Assembly: GCA_947453725.1 (NCBI GenBank)
Contig: CANGHH010000006.1
Location: 1 to 64,000 of the forward strand
DNA length: 64,000 nucleotides
Source: Betaproteobacteria bacterium
GTDB taxonomy: Bacteria; Pseudomonadota; Gammaproteobacteria; Burkholderiales; Burkholderiaceae_C
Direction of reading: 5' to 3'
A program made the position numbers and the translations under genes. The notes below the pieces were generated by a model, which was not told the DNA's origin, made no database searches, and saw nothing but the letters and a program-made list of their open reading frames with translations. Of the stretch, positions 7,794 through 16,056 are shown in pieces. Position 1 is the stretch's first letter, and each line of letters starts with the position of its first letter.

Positions 7794-9449
7794 ATGAACA
7801 TGAACCCCGCAGCCACCAGCCCGCGCGATGCAGAGGTGTTGATCATTGGCGGCGGCCCGGTCGGCATGGGCCTGGCCATCGAACTGGGGCAGCGCGGTGT
7901 GCGCAGCCTCGTCATCGAACGCCACGTCAGGCCGCAGCCGATTCCGAAAGGCCAGAACCTGACGCAGCGGACGATGGAGCACTTCCACTTCTGGGGTGCC
8001 GAGCGGCAGCTGCGCGCCGCGCGCACCATCCCGCCCGAGTACGGCATCGGCGGGCTCACCGCCTACCGCACGCTGCTCAGCCCCCATACCCACGACTGGC
8101 TGCAGCGCGACCTGGTCAAGCCTTACTACCACACCGCCAACGAGCGGCTGCCGCAGTACGCCACCGAAGCCGTGCTGCGCGAAAGGGCGGCGCAGCTGCC
8201 TGCGGTGCAGACGCTGTACGGCTGGGACGTGGTCGAAGTGGCGCAAGACGACGACGGCGTGACGGTGACGGTCAGCGAACGTGCGGGCGGCCCAGAAGGC
8301 GCGAAGCGCAGCCTGCGCGCCGCCTACGCCGTGGGCTGCGACGGCAGCGCGTCGCGCACCCGCGTGCAGGCCGGCCTGACGCAGACGCTCACCGCGCACG
8401 ACCGCGTGATGGTGCTGCTGGTCTTCCGTTCGACGCAGTTGCACGAGCTCTTGAAGCGTTACCCCGGCAAATCGTTCTACAACGTGCTGGACCCGGCGCT
8501 GAAGGGTTACTGGAAGTTCTTCGGCCGCGTCGACCTGGGCAACACCTGGTTCTTCCATGCGCCCGTGCCGGCCGGCACCACGGCCGACAACTTCGACTTC
8601 CGCGCCTACCTGCATGAATCGGTCGGTGCCGAGTTTGAAGTCGAGTTCGAACACATCGGCTGCTGGGACCTGCGCTTTGCCGTCGCCGACAGCTACCGCG
8701 CCGGCCGCATCTTCATCGCTGGTGACGCCGCCCACAGCCACCCGCCCTACGGCGGCTACGGCATCAATTCGGGCCTGGAAGACGCGCGCAACCTGGGCTG
8801 GAAGCTGGCCGCGGTGCTGCAGGGCTGGGGCGGCGAACAGCTGCTCGATGCCTACGACGCCGAACGCCGGCCGGTGTTCAAGTCGACCATCGACGACTTC
8901 ATCGCCAAGTCCATCCAGACCGACGGCGACTTTCTCGAAAACTACAGCGCCGAACGTGACCCGGTGGCCTTCGCGCAGGCCTGGCAGGCGCGTGCGCAAG
9001 GCGCGGTGGGCGAGGTCCATGCCTTCGAGCCGAACTACGAAGGTTCGCCGCTGGTCGCGCAAGCGGCCGGCGTGGCCCGGGTGTGCAGCGCGAAGGGTTC
9101 GCACCGCTTCGAGGCGCGGGCCGGCCACCACCTGGCGCCAGCAGCGCTCGACGCTGGCACCCCCGTCTTCGACCTGCTGGGCGCGGGCTTCACCTTGCTG
9201 GCGCTGGGTGCGCCGGCCACCGCCGTGCAGGCCTTCCGCGATGCCGCGCTGGCCTTGGGCCTCCCGCTGACGGTGGTCGAAGCCCGGGCCGAAGGTGAAG
9301 CGGCGCGCTACGGCGCCAGCCTCGTGCTGGTGCGACCCGACCAGTTCGTGGCCTGGGCGGCCAGCCCCACGGCGCTGCGGGTCGACGAGGCGCGACTGCT
9401 GCTGCGGCTGGCGCAAGGCGCGACCCTTGAACACCCGACGGCGGCCTGA
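7794..9449 (+). CDS. FAD-dependent aromatic monooxygenase (phenol 2-monooxygenase/MhpA-like class A flavoprotein)
   Basis: The product is 551 residues from ATG 7794, chosen because a GAGG ribosome-binding sequence lies at 7779-7782; a TTG at 7776 is in frame but overlaps that site. Features are the Rossmann GGGPVGMG at 19-26, a central substrate domain, and the second FAD motif GDAAHSHPPYGGYGINSGLED from 310. The C-terminal ~150 residues resemble the thioredoxin-like extension of MhpA/PheA-type hydroxylases. These enzymes ortho-hydroxylate phenolic acids using NAD(P)H and O2. It is adjacent to a Bug receptor, and the pair probably starts degradation of one imported phenolic compound. The exact substrate is unknown. 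Confidence 0.88.
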   Translation: MNMNPAATSPRDAEVLIIGGGPVGMGLAIELGQRGVRSLVIERHVRPQPIPKGQNLTQRTMEHFHFWGAERQLRAARTIPPEYGIGGLTAYRTLLSPHTHDWLQRDLVKPYYHTANERLPQYATEAVLRERAAQLPAVQTLYGWDVVEVAQDDDGVTVTVSERAGGPEGAKRSLRAAYAVGCDGSASRTRVQAGLTQTLTAHDRVMVLLVFRSTQLHELLKRYPGKSFYNVLDPALKGYWKFFGRVDLGNTWFFHAPVPAGTTADNFDFRAYLHESVGAEFEVEFEHIGCWDLRFAVADSYRAGRIFIAGDAAHSHPPYGGYGINSGLEDARNLGWKLAAVLQGWGGEQLLDAYDAERRPVFKSTIDDFIAKSIQTDGDFLENYSAERDPVAFAQAWQARAQGAVGEVHAFEPNYEGSPLVAQAAGVARVCSAKGSHRFEARAGHHLAPAALDAGTPVFDLLGAGFTLLALGAPATAVQAFRDAALALGLPLTVVEARAEGEAARYGASLVLVRPDQFVAWAASPTALRVDEARLLLRLAQGATLEHPTAA

Positions 9450-9524
9450 ACGGCCAGCCCGACGGTCACCGACATCACCGTTGGACCCCGTCTCATTCAT
9501 GTGAAATATTCGGATTTGTGCCTA

Positions 9525-9553
9525 TTGACCCGCTGCAAACCCCTGGCTAAGGT
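9525..9553 (+). promoter_or_regulatory. putative sigma-70 promoter of the hydrolase lipoprotein gene
   Basis: TTGACC at 9525-9530 and TAAGGT at 9548-9553 are separated by 17 bp, a good housekeeping-type spacing. The predicted start near 9560 immediately precedes the palindrome at 9561-9580 and leaves a leader of about 70 nt. Confidence 0.5.
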
Positions 9554-9560
9554 CGTGGGC

Positions 9561-9580
9561 GGAGGTGGAAATTTCCCTCC
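9561..9580. promoter_or_regulatory. palindromic operator-like site
   Basis: GGAGGTGGAAATTTCCCTCC carries a perfect core palindrome GGAAATTTCC flanked by GGAGG/CCTCC arms. It sits at the expected transcription start of the promoter at 9525-9553, where a bound repressor would block initiation. The binding protein is unknown; the LysR gene at 12509 is the nearest regulator but is not a typical match for a site in this position. Confidence 0.4.
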
Positions 9581-9631
9581 GTGAGGAAATGCAGAAAATC
9601 CAACGAATATATGTACAGGAGACCGGGTTTC

Positions 9632-11884
9632 ATGATTTCAATTTTCAACAATCAGCGATCGTTGCGCTGGGGCCGCCTGTTACCCCTGGCTGCATTGGCG
9701 CTGGCGGCTTGCGGTGATGGCGGCGGGACCGGGTCGGTGGCGCCTGTGCAGGGCATCACCAGGATTGTCTTTGATACCGTGAACAGTGAAAAGGTCACCT
9801 TTGCCGGTGCCACCTTCGGGACCGGTGGCGCCGTCGGTACCTACGAAAAGGTCCGCGGCACGGCCTATGGGCAGATCGACCCCAATGACCCGAAGAATCA
9901 GATGATCGCCGACATCGCGTTGGCGACGAAGAATCCTTCGACCGGGTTTGTCGAATATTCAGTGGATTTCTTCATCCTCAAGCCTTCTGATTTGAGCAAG
10001 GGTGCGCACAAGGTTTTCTATGAAGCGCCCAATCGCGGCGGCAAGCAATATGGCGGATTTGCCGGCATGACCGGCAATGCCAACAACCCCGGCGCGGGCG
10101 GCGCGGCCGACATCAACAGCGCTGCCACCTACCCGGCATTCCTGCTGAACAAGGGCTACACCCTGGTCTGGTCGGGCTGGGATGCCGAGCCGATGAGTTC
10201 GACCGCCGTCGACTTGGTCAAGGCTGTCCTGCCCTTGGCGCAGAATCCTGACGGATCGGCGATCACCGGTCCGATGTACGAATACATTGTCAATGACAAT
10301 GCAACGACGAAATGCGCGGCGACGTACTACAGCCCGGCCGATACCAGCACTGCCAAGGCCACGTTGACCAAGCGCCAGTCGATGACCGATGCGCCGATCC
10401 CGGTGCCTTCGACCGCCTGGGCCTGGGGTGGTCCGAGCAGTTGCTCGACCAGTTCCACCTCGACCAGCAGCAATTCGATCGCCTTTGTCGACGGCTCGGC
10501 ATTCCAGCAGGGTTGGATCTATGAGTTGAACTACACCGCGCGCGATCCCTATGTGGCGACCGTCGGCCTCGCCGCGATACGCGACTTCATGTCCTTCCTC
10601 CGGAACGCCAAGACTGACAGCATCGGCACGGCCAATCCGATGGCCGGTGACATCAAGAGCATTGCCACCTGGACCAATTCCCAACCGGCTCGGCTGTTCA
10701 ACGACTTCGTCTGGCTGGGATTCAACCAGGCGCTGGACGGGACCAAGGTATTCGATGGCCATCTGAACTTCATTGGCGGCGGCAACGGGCTGGGCATCAA
10801 CTACCGATTCGCCCAGGTCGGCCGCACCGAGCGGAACCGGCAGAACCACATCGCGCAAACCGAGGGCGTTTTCCCGTTCTCGTACACGACGACCACCGAT
10901 GCCCTGACCGGAAAAACCGACGGCCGGAATGTCCGCTGCACGGCGACGAACACCTGCCCCAAGGTGATGAACCTCTATTCGGCCAACGAGCTGTGGGTCA
11001 AGGCCGGTTCCCTGCTGACGACCCATCCGAACACCGGGGCCGATCTGGTCGAGCCGGACAATGTGCGCAACTATTTCGTGTCCAGCGGGCCGCACGGCAG
11101 CGGCGCCACGAACACCACCACTGCGCCGGCGAGCAGCAACTCGCAGTACAACTCCCAGGTCGACGCCCTGCCCCTGCACCGGGCGCTGTGGGTCGCGATG
11201 GACGAGTGGATCACGGCCGGCACCGCCCCGCCGGCGAGCGCCAATCCGAGCGTTGCCGCAGGCACGGCCACCTTCGTTCCGACCAACGGCGCCTACACCG
11301 CGCTCGGTATCGGAGCGGTCGCGCAGGCGGATGTCGGTTACCCCGACATCCCGGCCACGATGAACAAGTTCTCCGGTCTGGTGACGGTGCGCAATTACTG
11401 GAACTTCGGCCCGGACTATGCCAAGGGCATTCTGGCCAATATTCCGGCGATCCCGACCGGCAGTTTCTACAAGAATGCCGTGCCCAAAACCGATGCCTAC
11501 GGCAACGATGTGGCCGGCATCCGCTTGCCTGAAATCGTCGCGCCGATTGGCACCAGTTCGGGCTGGGCCCTGCGGCCCGCCGCTTTTGGCGGCAAGGCCG
11601 ACGGGCTGGATGGCGCTGAAGGTTCGGGCCAGTTCGTGCCCTTTGCCAAGGACGATGCCAGCAAGGTGGCCGGCGATGCGCGGCCCTCGCTGACCGGCTT
11701 GTACGGCACGAAGGCCGCTTTCGTCGCAGCCCGGGTCGCTGCGGCCAGCGCGTTGAAGACTCGCCGCCTGCTGCTCGACGCCGACCAGGCGGCTTATGCC
11801 ACCAATGCGGCCAAGGCGATCACCGTGGCGCCGAATCCCTATTACCCCGGCGCTTATAACTATTCGGCCTTCAGCCTGCCGTGA
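9632..11884 (+). CDS. secreted alpha/beta-hydrolase-domain lipoprotein (Abhydrolase_10-like)
   Basis: The product is 750 residues from ATG 9632 (AGGAG at 9617-9621); in-frame upstream ATGs at 9581 and 9611 are less likely because the signal peptide begins here. A lipoprotein signal ends LAAC with the lipidated cysteine at residue 27, so it is probably anchored in the envelope. The body (YEAPNRGGKQYGGF, YTLVWSGWDAEPM, FNQALDGTKVFDGHLNFIGG) matches the large 'alpha/beta hydrolase domain' family found in bacteria that use plant or terpenoid compounds. A serine-rich insert lies near residues 270-290. It is a single-gene unit with a promoter upstream and a strong terminator after it. The substrate is unknown. 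Confidence 0.8.
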   Translation: MISIFNNQRSLRWGRLLPLAALALAACGDGGGTGSVAPVQGITRIVFDTVNSEKVTFAGATFGTGGAVGTYEKVRGTAYGQIDPNDPKNQMIADIALATKNPSTGFVEYSVDFFILKPSDLSKGAHKVFYEAPNRGGKQYGGFAGMTGNANNPGAGGAADINSAATYPAFLLNKGYTLVWSGWDAEPMSSTAVDLVKAVLPLAQNPDGSAITGPMYEYIVNDNATTKCAATYYSPADTSTAKATLTKRQSMTDAPIPVPSTAWAWGGPSSCSTSSTSTSSNSIAFVDGSAFQQGWIYELNYTARDPYVATVGLAAIRDFMSFLRNAKTDSIGTANPMAGDIKSIATWTNSQPARLFNDFVWLGFNQALDGTKVFDGHLNFIGGGNGLGINYRFAQVGRTERNRQNHIAQTEGVFPFSYTTTTDALTGKTDGRNVRCTATNTCPKVMNLYSANELWVKAGSLLTTHPNTGADLVEPDNVRNYFVSSGPHGSGATNTTTAPASSNSQYNSQVDALPLHRALWVAMDEWITAGTAPPASANPSVAAGTATFVPTNGAYTALGIGAVAQADVGYPDIPATMNKFSGLVTVRNYWNFGPDYAKGILANIPAIPTGSFYKNAVPKTDAYGNDVAGIRLPEIVAPIGTSSGWALRPAAFGGKADGLDGAEGSGQFVPFAKDDASKVAGDARPSLTGLYGTKAAFVAARVAAASALKTRRLLLDADQAAYATNAAKAITVAPNPYYPGAYNYSAFSLP

Positions 11885-11912
11885 TCGACCCGATATAAGG
11901 TGAAAAACCAAA

Positions 11913-11944
11913 CCCCCTCTGGCCCGCTGCCAGAGGGGGTTTTT
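11913..11944 (+). terminator. intrinsic terminator of the hydrolase lipoprotein gene
   Basis: An 11-bp perfect stem (CCCCCTCTGGC / GCCAGAGGGGG) with loop CCGCT is followed by TTTTT. It ends only 5 nt before the ATG of the next gene, so its 3' arm also supplies that gene's only visible purine-rich ribosome-binding sequence. Confidence 0.85.
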
Positions 11945-11949
11945 CAATC

Positions 11950-12411
11950 ATGAAGACAGATTTGATCAAAATTTCCTGCGCCGCCGCCCTGGTGTTGCTG
12001 TGCGCGGGATGTGACCGTCTCGATGCGAGGACCACCTATGCCTGCACGATGGCCGGAGAAACCTTTCGCTACCGGGATGGCCTGCGCCTGGGCGCCCCTG
12101 GCGCAGCGACCTTGAAATTCTCGCTGACCACCTACCGGTGGCAAAAGAATTACGCCATCAGCGGCGCCGACGGCCTGCCCGAACAGGAAACCAGGAAGAT
12201 TTTTCTGGATGCAGCTCGGAGCAGTCCGGTCGAATCGACCTATATTTTCGATGAAACAGACCGGCTGTCGAAAGTGCGGGTTGTCAGCTCGCTGGTCCTG
12301 AATACGGTCAGTGGCGATGCCCGGATTTTTCACCGGCGCTGGGTGCCGCCCGCCGAATGGCGCAACTCGGATCAGTACAGCTACAACGGTCATTGCAAGC
12401 CGCTGAGTTGA
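11950..12411 (+). CDS. small predicted lipoprotein of unknown function
   Basis: The product is 153 residues with a lipoprotein signal (MKTDLIKISCAAALVLLCAG followed by Cys21) and a mature part rich in beta-type sequence, with Cys32 and a near-terminal Cys that could form a disulphide. It is not recognised as a named family. The start sits 5 nt after the T-run of the preceding terminator, and the only ribosome-binding candidate (GAGGGGG) is the 3' arm of that hairpin. Expression would therefore need read-through and hairpin opening, unless translation starts at TTG 11962 or so. The codon use and signal peptide argue that it is a real gene. Confidence 0.65.
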   Translation: MKTDLIKISCAAALVLLCAGCDRLDARTTYACTMAGETFRYRDGLRLGAPGAATLKFSLTTYRWQKNYAISGADGLPEQETRKIFLDAARSSPVESTYIFDETDRLSKVRVVSSLVLNTVSGDARIFHRRWVPPAEWRNSDQYSYNGHCKPLS

Positions 12412-12508
12412 ACCGGGTTGCGGGTGCTGTCCTGATGGCCGACCTCGTTGGCCGCCGGTGGGATACCCCGCATGGTGGCGCCGACCGGGTCTGTGTAAGC
12501 TCGCCGCG

Positions 12509-13417
12509 ATGAATATATCGCTGCGACAGTTGAAGGGTTTTCTCGGCGTGGCCTCTACGGGCAGCTTCACCAAGACCGCGCAGCGCCTGCACCAGAGCCA
12601 GGCCGCGCTCAGCAGCATGATCCGCGAGCTGGAAAAGCAGCTCGGCAGCCGGCTCTTCAACCGTTCAACCCGAAGCGTCGAATTGACCGAAGCCGGCAGC
12701 CGCTTCGTGCCAGTCGCCACCCACATCGTCGAGGCGCTGGAGGCAGCCGCAGTCGACCTCGCCGAGATGGATCGGCAAGCCGGCATCCGCCTGAACATCG
12801 GCGTGACACCGATCATTGCGCAAAGCCTGATCCCCTTGGCGATCAACCGCTTCCGCGAGCGCGCGCCACATGTCCAGCTGGGCGTCGCCGATTGCCCGCC
12901 GGCCGAGTTGCAGCGCATGGTCGAGGCCGGTCAGCTCGATGCGGCTTTCGGCGCGTTTTTCTCGAAGGTCTCGGGGCTCGACCGCGAGCCGGTGTTTCCG
13001 AGCTGGCTGGAACTCGTCAGCGCCAGCGCGCACGACCGCAAGCTGACCGGCGTCGTGCCGTGGAGCCGCCTCGACGGCGAGCGGCTGATCACCGTGCACG
13101 AATCCAGCCCGATCCAGCAACTCGCCGACGCGCAGATCGCGAAGCTGAACATCGTGCCCCGCTCGCGCACCTGTGTGAACCAGCTCGAGACCATGATCGC
13201 CTTCGCCGAGGCCGGCCTCGGCGTCGGCGTGATCCCGTCTTTCGCGCGCGCGGCCTGCGAGCGCTATGCCGTCAACGTGGCCACGCTGACGCCGCCGATC
13301 GAGTACGCCTACCACCGCATCACGCGCGCCGGCCGGCTGGTCTCCAGCTCGCTGCAAAGCTTCACCGCCTTGCTCGGCGAGATCGCCACCGCCCATCAAC
13401 CGGCGGTGGAGGCCTGA
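12509..13417 (+). CDS. LysR-type transcriptional regulator
   Basis: The product is 302 residues. The N-terminal winged HTH is typical (SLRQLKGFLGVASTGSFTKT, HQSQAALSSMIRELEKQLGS, LFNRSTRSVELTEAG), followed by the two-lobed inducer domain. The start at 12509 gives the standard LysR N-terminus; the frame is open to 12458 but that part is not conserved. It faces the end of the minus-strand catabolic operon rather than lying divergent from it, so its target is not obvious. The hydrolase gene upstream or the operon starting near 27048 are both possible. The inducer is probably an aromatic acid, by family habit. Confidence 0.9.
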   Translation: MNISLRQLKGFLGVASTGSFTKTAQRLHQSQAALSSMIRELEKQLGSRLFNRSTRSVELTEAGSRFVPVATHIVEALEAAAVDLAEMDRQAGIRLNIGVTPIIAQSLIPLAINRFRERAPHVQLGVADCPPAELQRMVEAGQLDAAFGAFFSKVSGLDREPVFPSWLELVSASAHDRKLTGVVPWSRLDGERLITVHESSPIQQLADAQIAKLNIVPRSRTCVNQLETMIAFAEAGLGVGVIPSFARAACERYAVNVATLTPPIEYAYHRITRAGRLVSSSLQSFTALLGEIATAHQPAVEA

Positions 13418-13432
13418 GTCTGCGGCGTCGCT

Positions 13433-14440
13433 TCAACTCGGCTTGATGTTGGCGTCCTTGATGATCTTGCCGTAGCGCTCGGTGTCGATCAGAAAGATCT
13501 TGCCGAACTCGGCAGCCGGCGCGTAGGCCGGCTCGATGCCGCCGTCGCGCAGTTTCTGGATCACCTCGGGGTCCGCCATCACCGCGGCGATTTCGCGGTC
13601 CAGGCGCTGCAGGATCGCCGGCGGCGTCTTGGCCGGCAGCATCAAGCCCTGCCAGGCGGCGAGCTCCAGTCCCGGCAGCGTTTCCTTGGTCAGCGCCAGG
13701 TTCGGGAACGGCGGCTGGCCGCGCTTGGCCGCGGTGCTGGCGATCGCCCGTGCCCGACCGGTCTTGACCTGCGGCAGCGCGGCGTTGACGACGTCGAACA
13801 GCAGGTCGATCTGGCCGCCGATCAGGTCGGTCATGGCCGGCGCGTTGCCGCGGTAGGGAATGATGTTGATCTCGACCTTGCCCAGGTGGCGCAGCAGTTC
13901 GCAGCCGATGCCGGGCGTGGCGCCGGCCGAACCGCAGGTCACCTTGCCCGGGTTGCGCCGCGCTTGGTCCAGCAGTTCGGCGAGCGTCGTCGGCGCGAAC
14001 TTCGGCGTCGCGAGCAGCACGAAGGACACTTCGGTCAGTCGCGCGACGGGCAGCAGGTCCTTGCGCGGGTCGAACTTCAGGTCGTAGAGAAACGGGTTCT
14101 GCGCCGCCGTGGGAACCGCGAACAGGACCGTGTAGCCGTCGGCCGGTGCGCGCGCCACGTACTCCATGCCGATGTTGCTGGCGGCGCCCGGGCGGTTGTC
14201 GACGATCACCGCCTGGCCCAGGCGTTCACCGAGCTTCTGGCCGACGACGCGCGCCGTCATGTCGCTGCCGCCACCGGCGGGGAAGGGCACGACGAGCCGG
14301 ATCGCCTGGTTCGGCCAGCTGTCCGCGGCCGGCGCCGCCGCAGCCGCAACCGCAGAGAAGGGCGCCATCCCGGTCAGCAGGCCGGCCACGGTGGCGGCCT
14401 GGGCCAGACGTCTTGCAAGGGTTGTGTTCAAGGGTTTCAT
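13433..14440 (-). CDS. Bug family substrate-binding protein, last gene of the catabolic operon
   Basis: The product is 335 residues from ATG 14440, where a clean Sec signal begins (MKPLNTTLARRLAQAATVAG, cleavage near AVAAAAAPAA); the longer frame to 14554 is not conserved. Bug motifs are present: RLVVPFPAGGGSDMTARVV, VDNRPGAASNIGMEYVA, TCGSAGATPGIGCELL. It binds a carboxylated solute in the periplasm. It lies 41 bp after the UbiD decarboxylase gene and is the second Bug receptor in this operon. No TctA/B permease genes are nearby. Confidence 0.9.
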   Translation of the reverse strand: MKPLNTTLARRLAQAATVAGLLTGMAPFSAVAAAAAPAADSWPNQAIRLVVPFPAGGGSDMTARVVGQKLGERLGQAVIVDNRPGAASNIGMEYVARAPADGYTVLFAVPTAAQNPFLYDLKFDPRKDLLPVARLTEVSFVLLATPKFAPTTLAELLDQARRNPGKVTCGSAGATPGIGCELLRHLGKVEINIIPYRGNAPAMTDLIGGQIDLLFDVVNAALPQVKTGRARAIASTAAKRGQPPFPNLALTKETLPGLELAAWQGLMLPAKTPPAILQRLDREIAAVMADPEVIQKLRDGGIEPAYAPAAEFGKIFLIDTERYGKIIKDANIKPS

Positions 14441-14481
14441 CCGTTTCACGAGAAAAAATGGCTTCAGGCCAGCCCAGCGGC

Positions 14482-16056
14482 TCAGGCCCGCAGGGCCCAG
14501 CGTCCTTCGTCGTCGCGTGTCAAGCGGCCGGCGGCGTGCTGGGTGTCGAGCCACAGCACCAGTTCGCGGCCGTCGCGGCTGCCGGTGGACCGCATCAAGG
14601 CCGCGAAATTCTTGGCCCCGTCGGCCAGCGCCGCCTCGGGCGTGACGGCGGCGGCGGTGCCGGCGGCCAACGGCGGTGTCGGGATGCGGTGTTCGAAGGG
14701 CCTGGTGGCGCCGGGCGCCAGCACCGGCAGCGTCAGGTCGAAGCCGAGCTTGGCGCCGATGCGTGCGCCGGCCAGCGACGGGTCCAGCGGCATCGCGCGC
14801 AGGCCCTCGACCTGCACCAGGTCGCGGCTGGCCTGGAAGCGCGTCGCCAGCGCCCAGTCCATCTCCGAATCGGAAAAGATGTCGATGTCCGGATCGACGA
14901 CGAAGACGTGCTTGATGTTGGCCTGGCAGGCGAAGACCGCAGCGATCGCGTTCTTCGCCTCGCCGGGCACGCGCTGCTGCAAGGCGACGCGCAGGTTGAA
15001 CATGCCGCCGGTCGCCGCCGTCGCGTAGACGGCCTTGATCTCGCGCACGGCCATCTCGATGGCCCGCCAGGCCGTCACTTCGGTGCGCAGCGCGCAGAGT
15101 TGGGCGGTGTCGGTCTGGGCCATCGCGCGGCCACTGATCGTCGCGGTCTGGAACAGCGGATCGCGGCGGTGGGTGATCGCCGTCAGGTGGAACACCGGGT
15201 TGCGCTTGACGCCGCCGTAGTAGCCCAGGAATTCGCCGTAGGGCCCTTCGGGCTCGACGTGGCCGCGCTCGTCGAGGTAGCCCTCGAGCACGAATTCGGC
15301 GTCAGCCGGCACCAGCAGGTCATTCGTGATGCAGCGCACGACGCCGAGCGGCGCGCCGCGCAGCGCCGACAGCAGCGCCAGTTCGTCCTGCGCCAGCCGC
15401 ATCGTTGCCGCGACATAGTCGATCGGGTGGGCGCCGACGACGAAGGCCACCGGCAGCCGCTGGCCGCGCTGGACCTGTTCGAGGTAGATGGCGCGCAGGT
15501 CTGACGGCGCCACCAGGTCGACGCCAGCCGTGCGCCGGCCGCGCAGCATCAGCCGGCGCACGCCGACGTTGGTCCAGCCGGTGGCCGGGTCGCGCGAGAA
15601 ATCGATCGACGCCGAGATGTAGGGCGCGCCGTCGAGTTCGTGCTGCAGGTGGACCGGCAGCTGCGTCAGGTCGGCGGCGTCGCCCTCGAGCACGACCTGC
15701 TGAACCGGTGCCCGGGCGCGCGCCACCTCGACCACGGGCTGCGGCTGGCGCAGGCGTTTCAGCACCTCGGCGACCAGGCCTTCGGCCGTGGTGTCGAAGG
15801 CGCGTGCCAGGCGCGAGCGGCTGCCCATCACATTGCCCGCCAGCGGCAGCGTGCCGCCGGGCTGCTCGAACAGCACGGCCTTCGGGTTGGCTTCGAGCCG
15901 CGCGGCCAGTTCGATCAGGTCGGTGGCTTCAGCGACGGTCTGCAGTTCGTCGGGCCCGAGCTGGTCGAGGAAACGGCGCAGGCCGAAGCGTTCGAGGTCG
16001 GGCTCGCTCGGGGGAGCGGGTTGGGGCTGGTGCTGGGGCGCGTTGGCGGCAGTCAT
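14482..16056 (-). CDS. UbiD family prenylated-FMN-dependent decarboxylase
   Basis: The product is 524 residues with the UbiD three-domain layout. Recognisable segments are TNVGVRRLM (162-170) in the prFMN-binding region, the EGPYGEFLGYYGG loop from 270 that carries acidic catalytic/metal residues, and a C-terminal PDIDIFSDSEMDWALATRFQ block. UbiD enzymes reversibly (de)carboxylate aromatic or alpha,beta-unsaturated acids. They need prFMN made by a UbiX flavin prenyltransferase, and no ubiX lies in this window. Its start overlaps the upstream Bug gene by 4 bp (ATGA), so it is translationally coupled. In this operon it probably decarboxylates a phenolic or heteroaromatic acid; ubiquinone synthesis is unlikely from context. 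Confidence 0.92.
   Translation of the reverse strand: MTAANAPQHQPQPAPPSEPDLERFGLRRFLDQLGPDELQTVAEATDLIELAARLEANPKAVLFEQPGGTLPLAGNVMGSRSRLARAFDTTAEGLVAEVLKRLRQPQPVVEVARARAPVQQVVLEGDAADLTQLPVHLQHELDGAPYISASIDFSRDPATGWTNVGVRRLMLRGRRTAGVDLVAPSDLRAIYLEQVQRGQRLPVAFVVGAHPIDYVAATMRLAQDELALLSALRGAPLGVVRCITNDLLVPADAEFVLEGYLDERGHVEPEGPYGEFLGYYGGVKRNPVFHLTAITHRRDPLFQTATISGRAMAQTDTAQLCALRTEVTAWRAIEMAVREIKAVYATAATGGMFNLRVALQQRVPGEAKNAIAAVFACQANIKHVFVVDPDIDIFSDSEMDWALATRFQASRDLVQVEGLRAMPLDPSLAGARIGAKLGFDLTLPVLAPGATRPFEHRIPTPPLAAGTAAAVTPEAALADGAKNFAALMRSTGSRDGRELVLWLDTQHAAGRLTRDDEGRWALRA

Noticed and set aside
7746-9500. Open minus-strand frame of 584 codons opposite the FAD hydroxylase
   Set aside because: Antisense shadow without domains; the plus frame has both FAD motifs.
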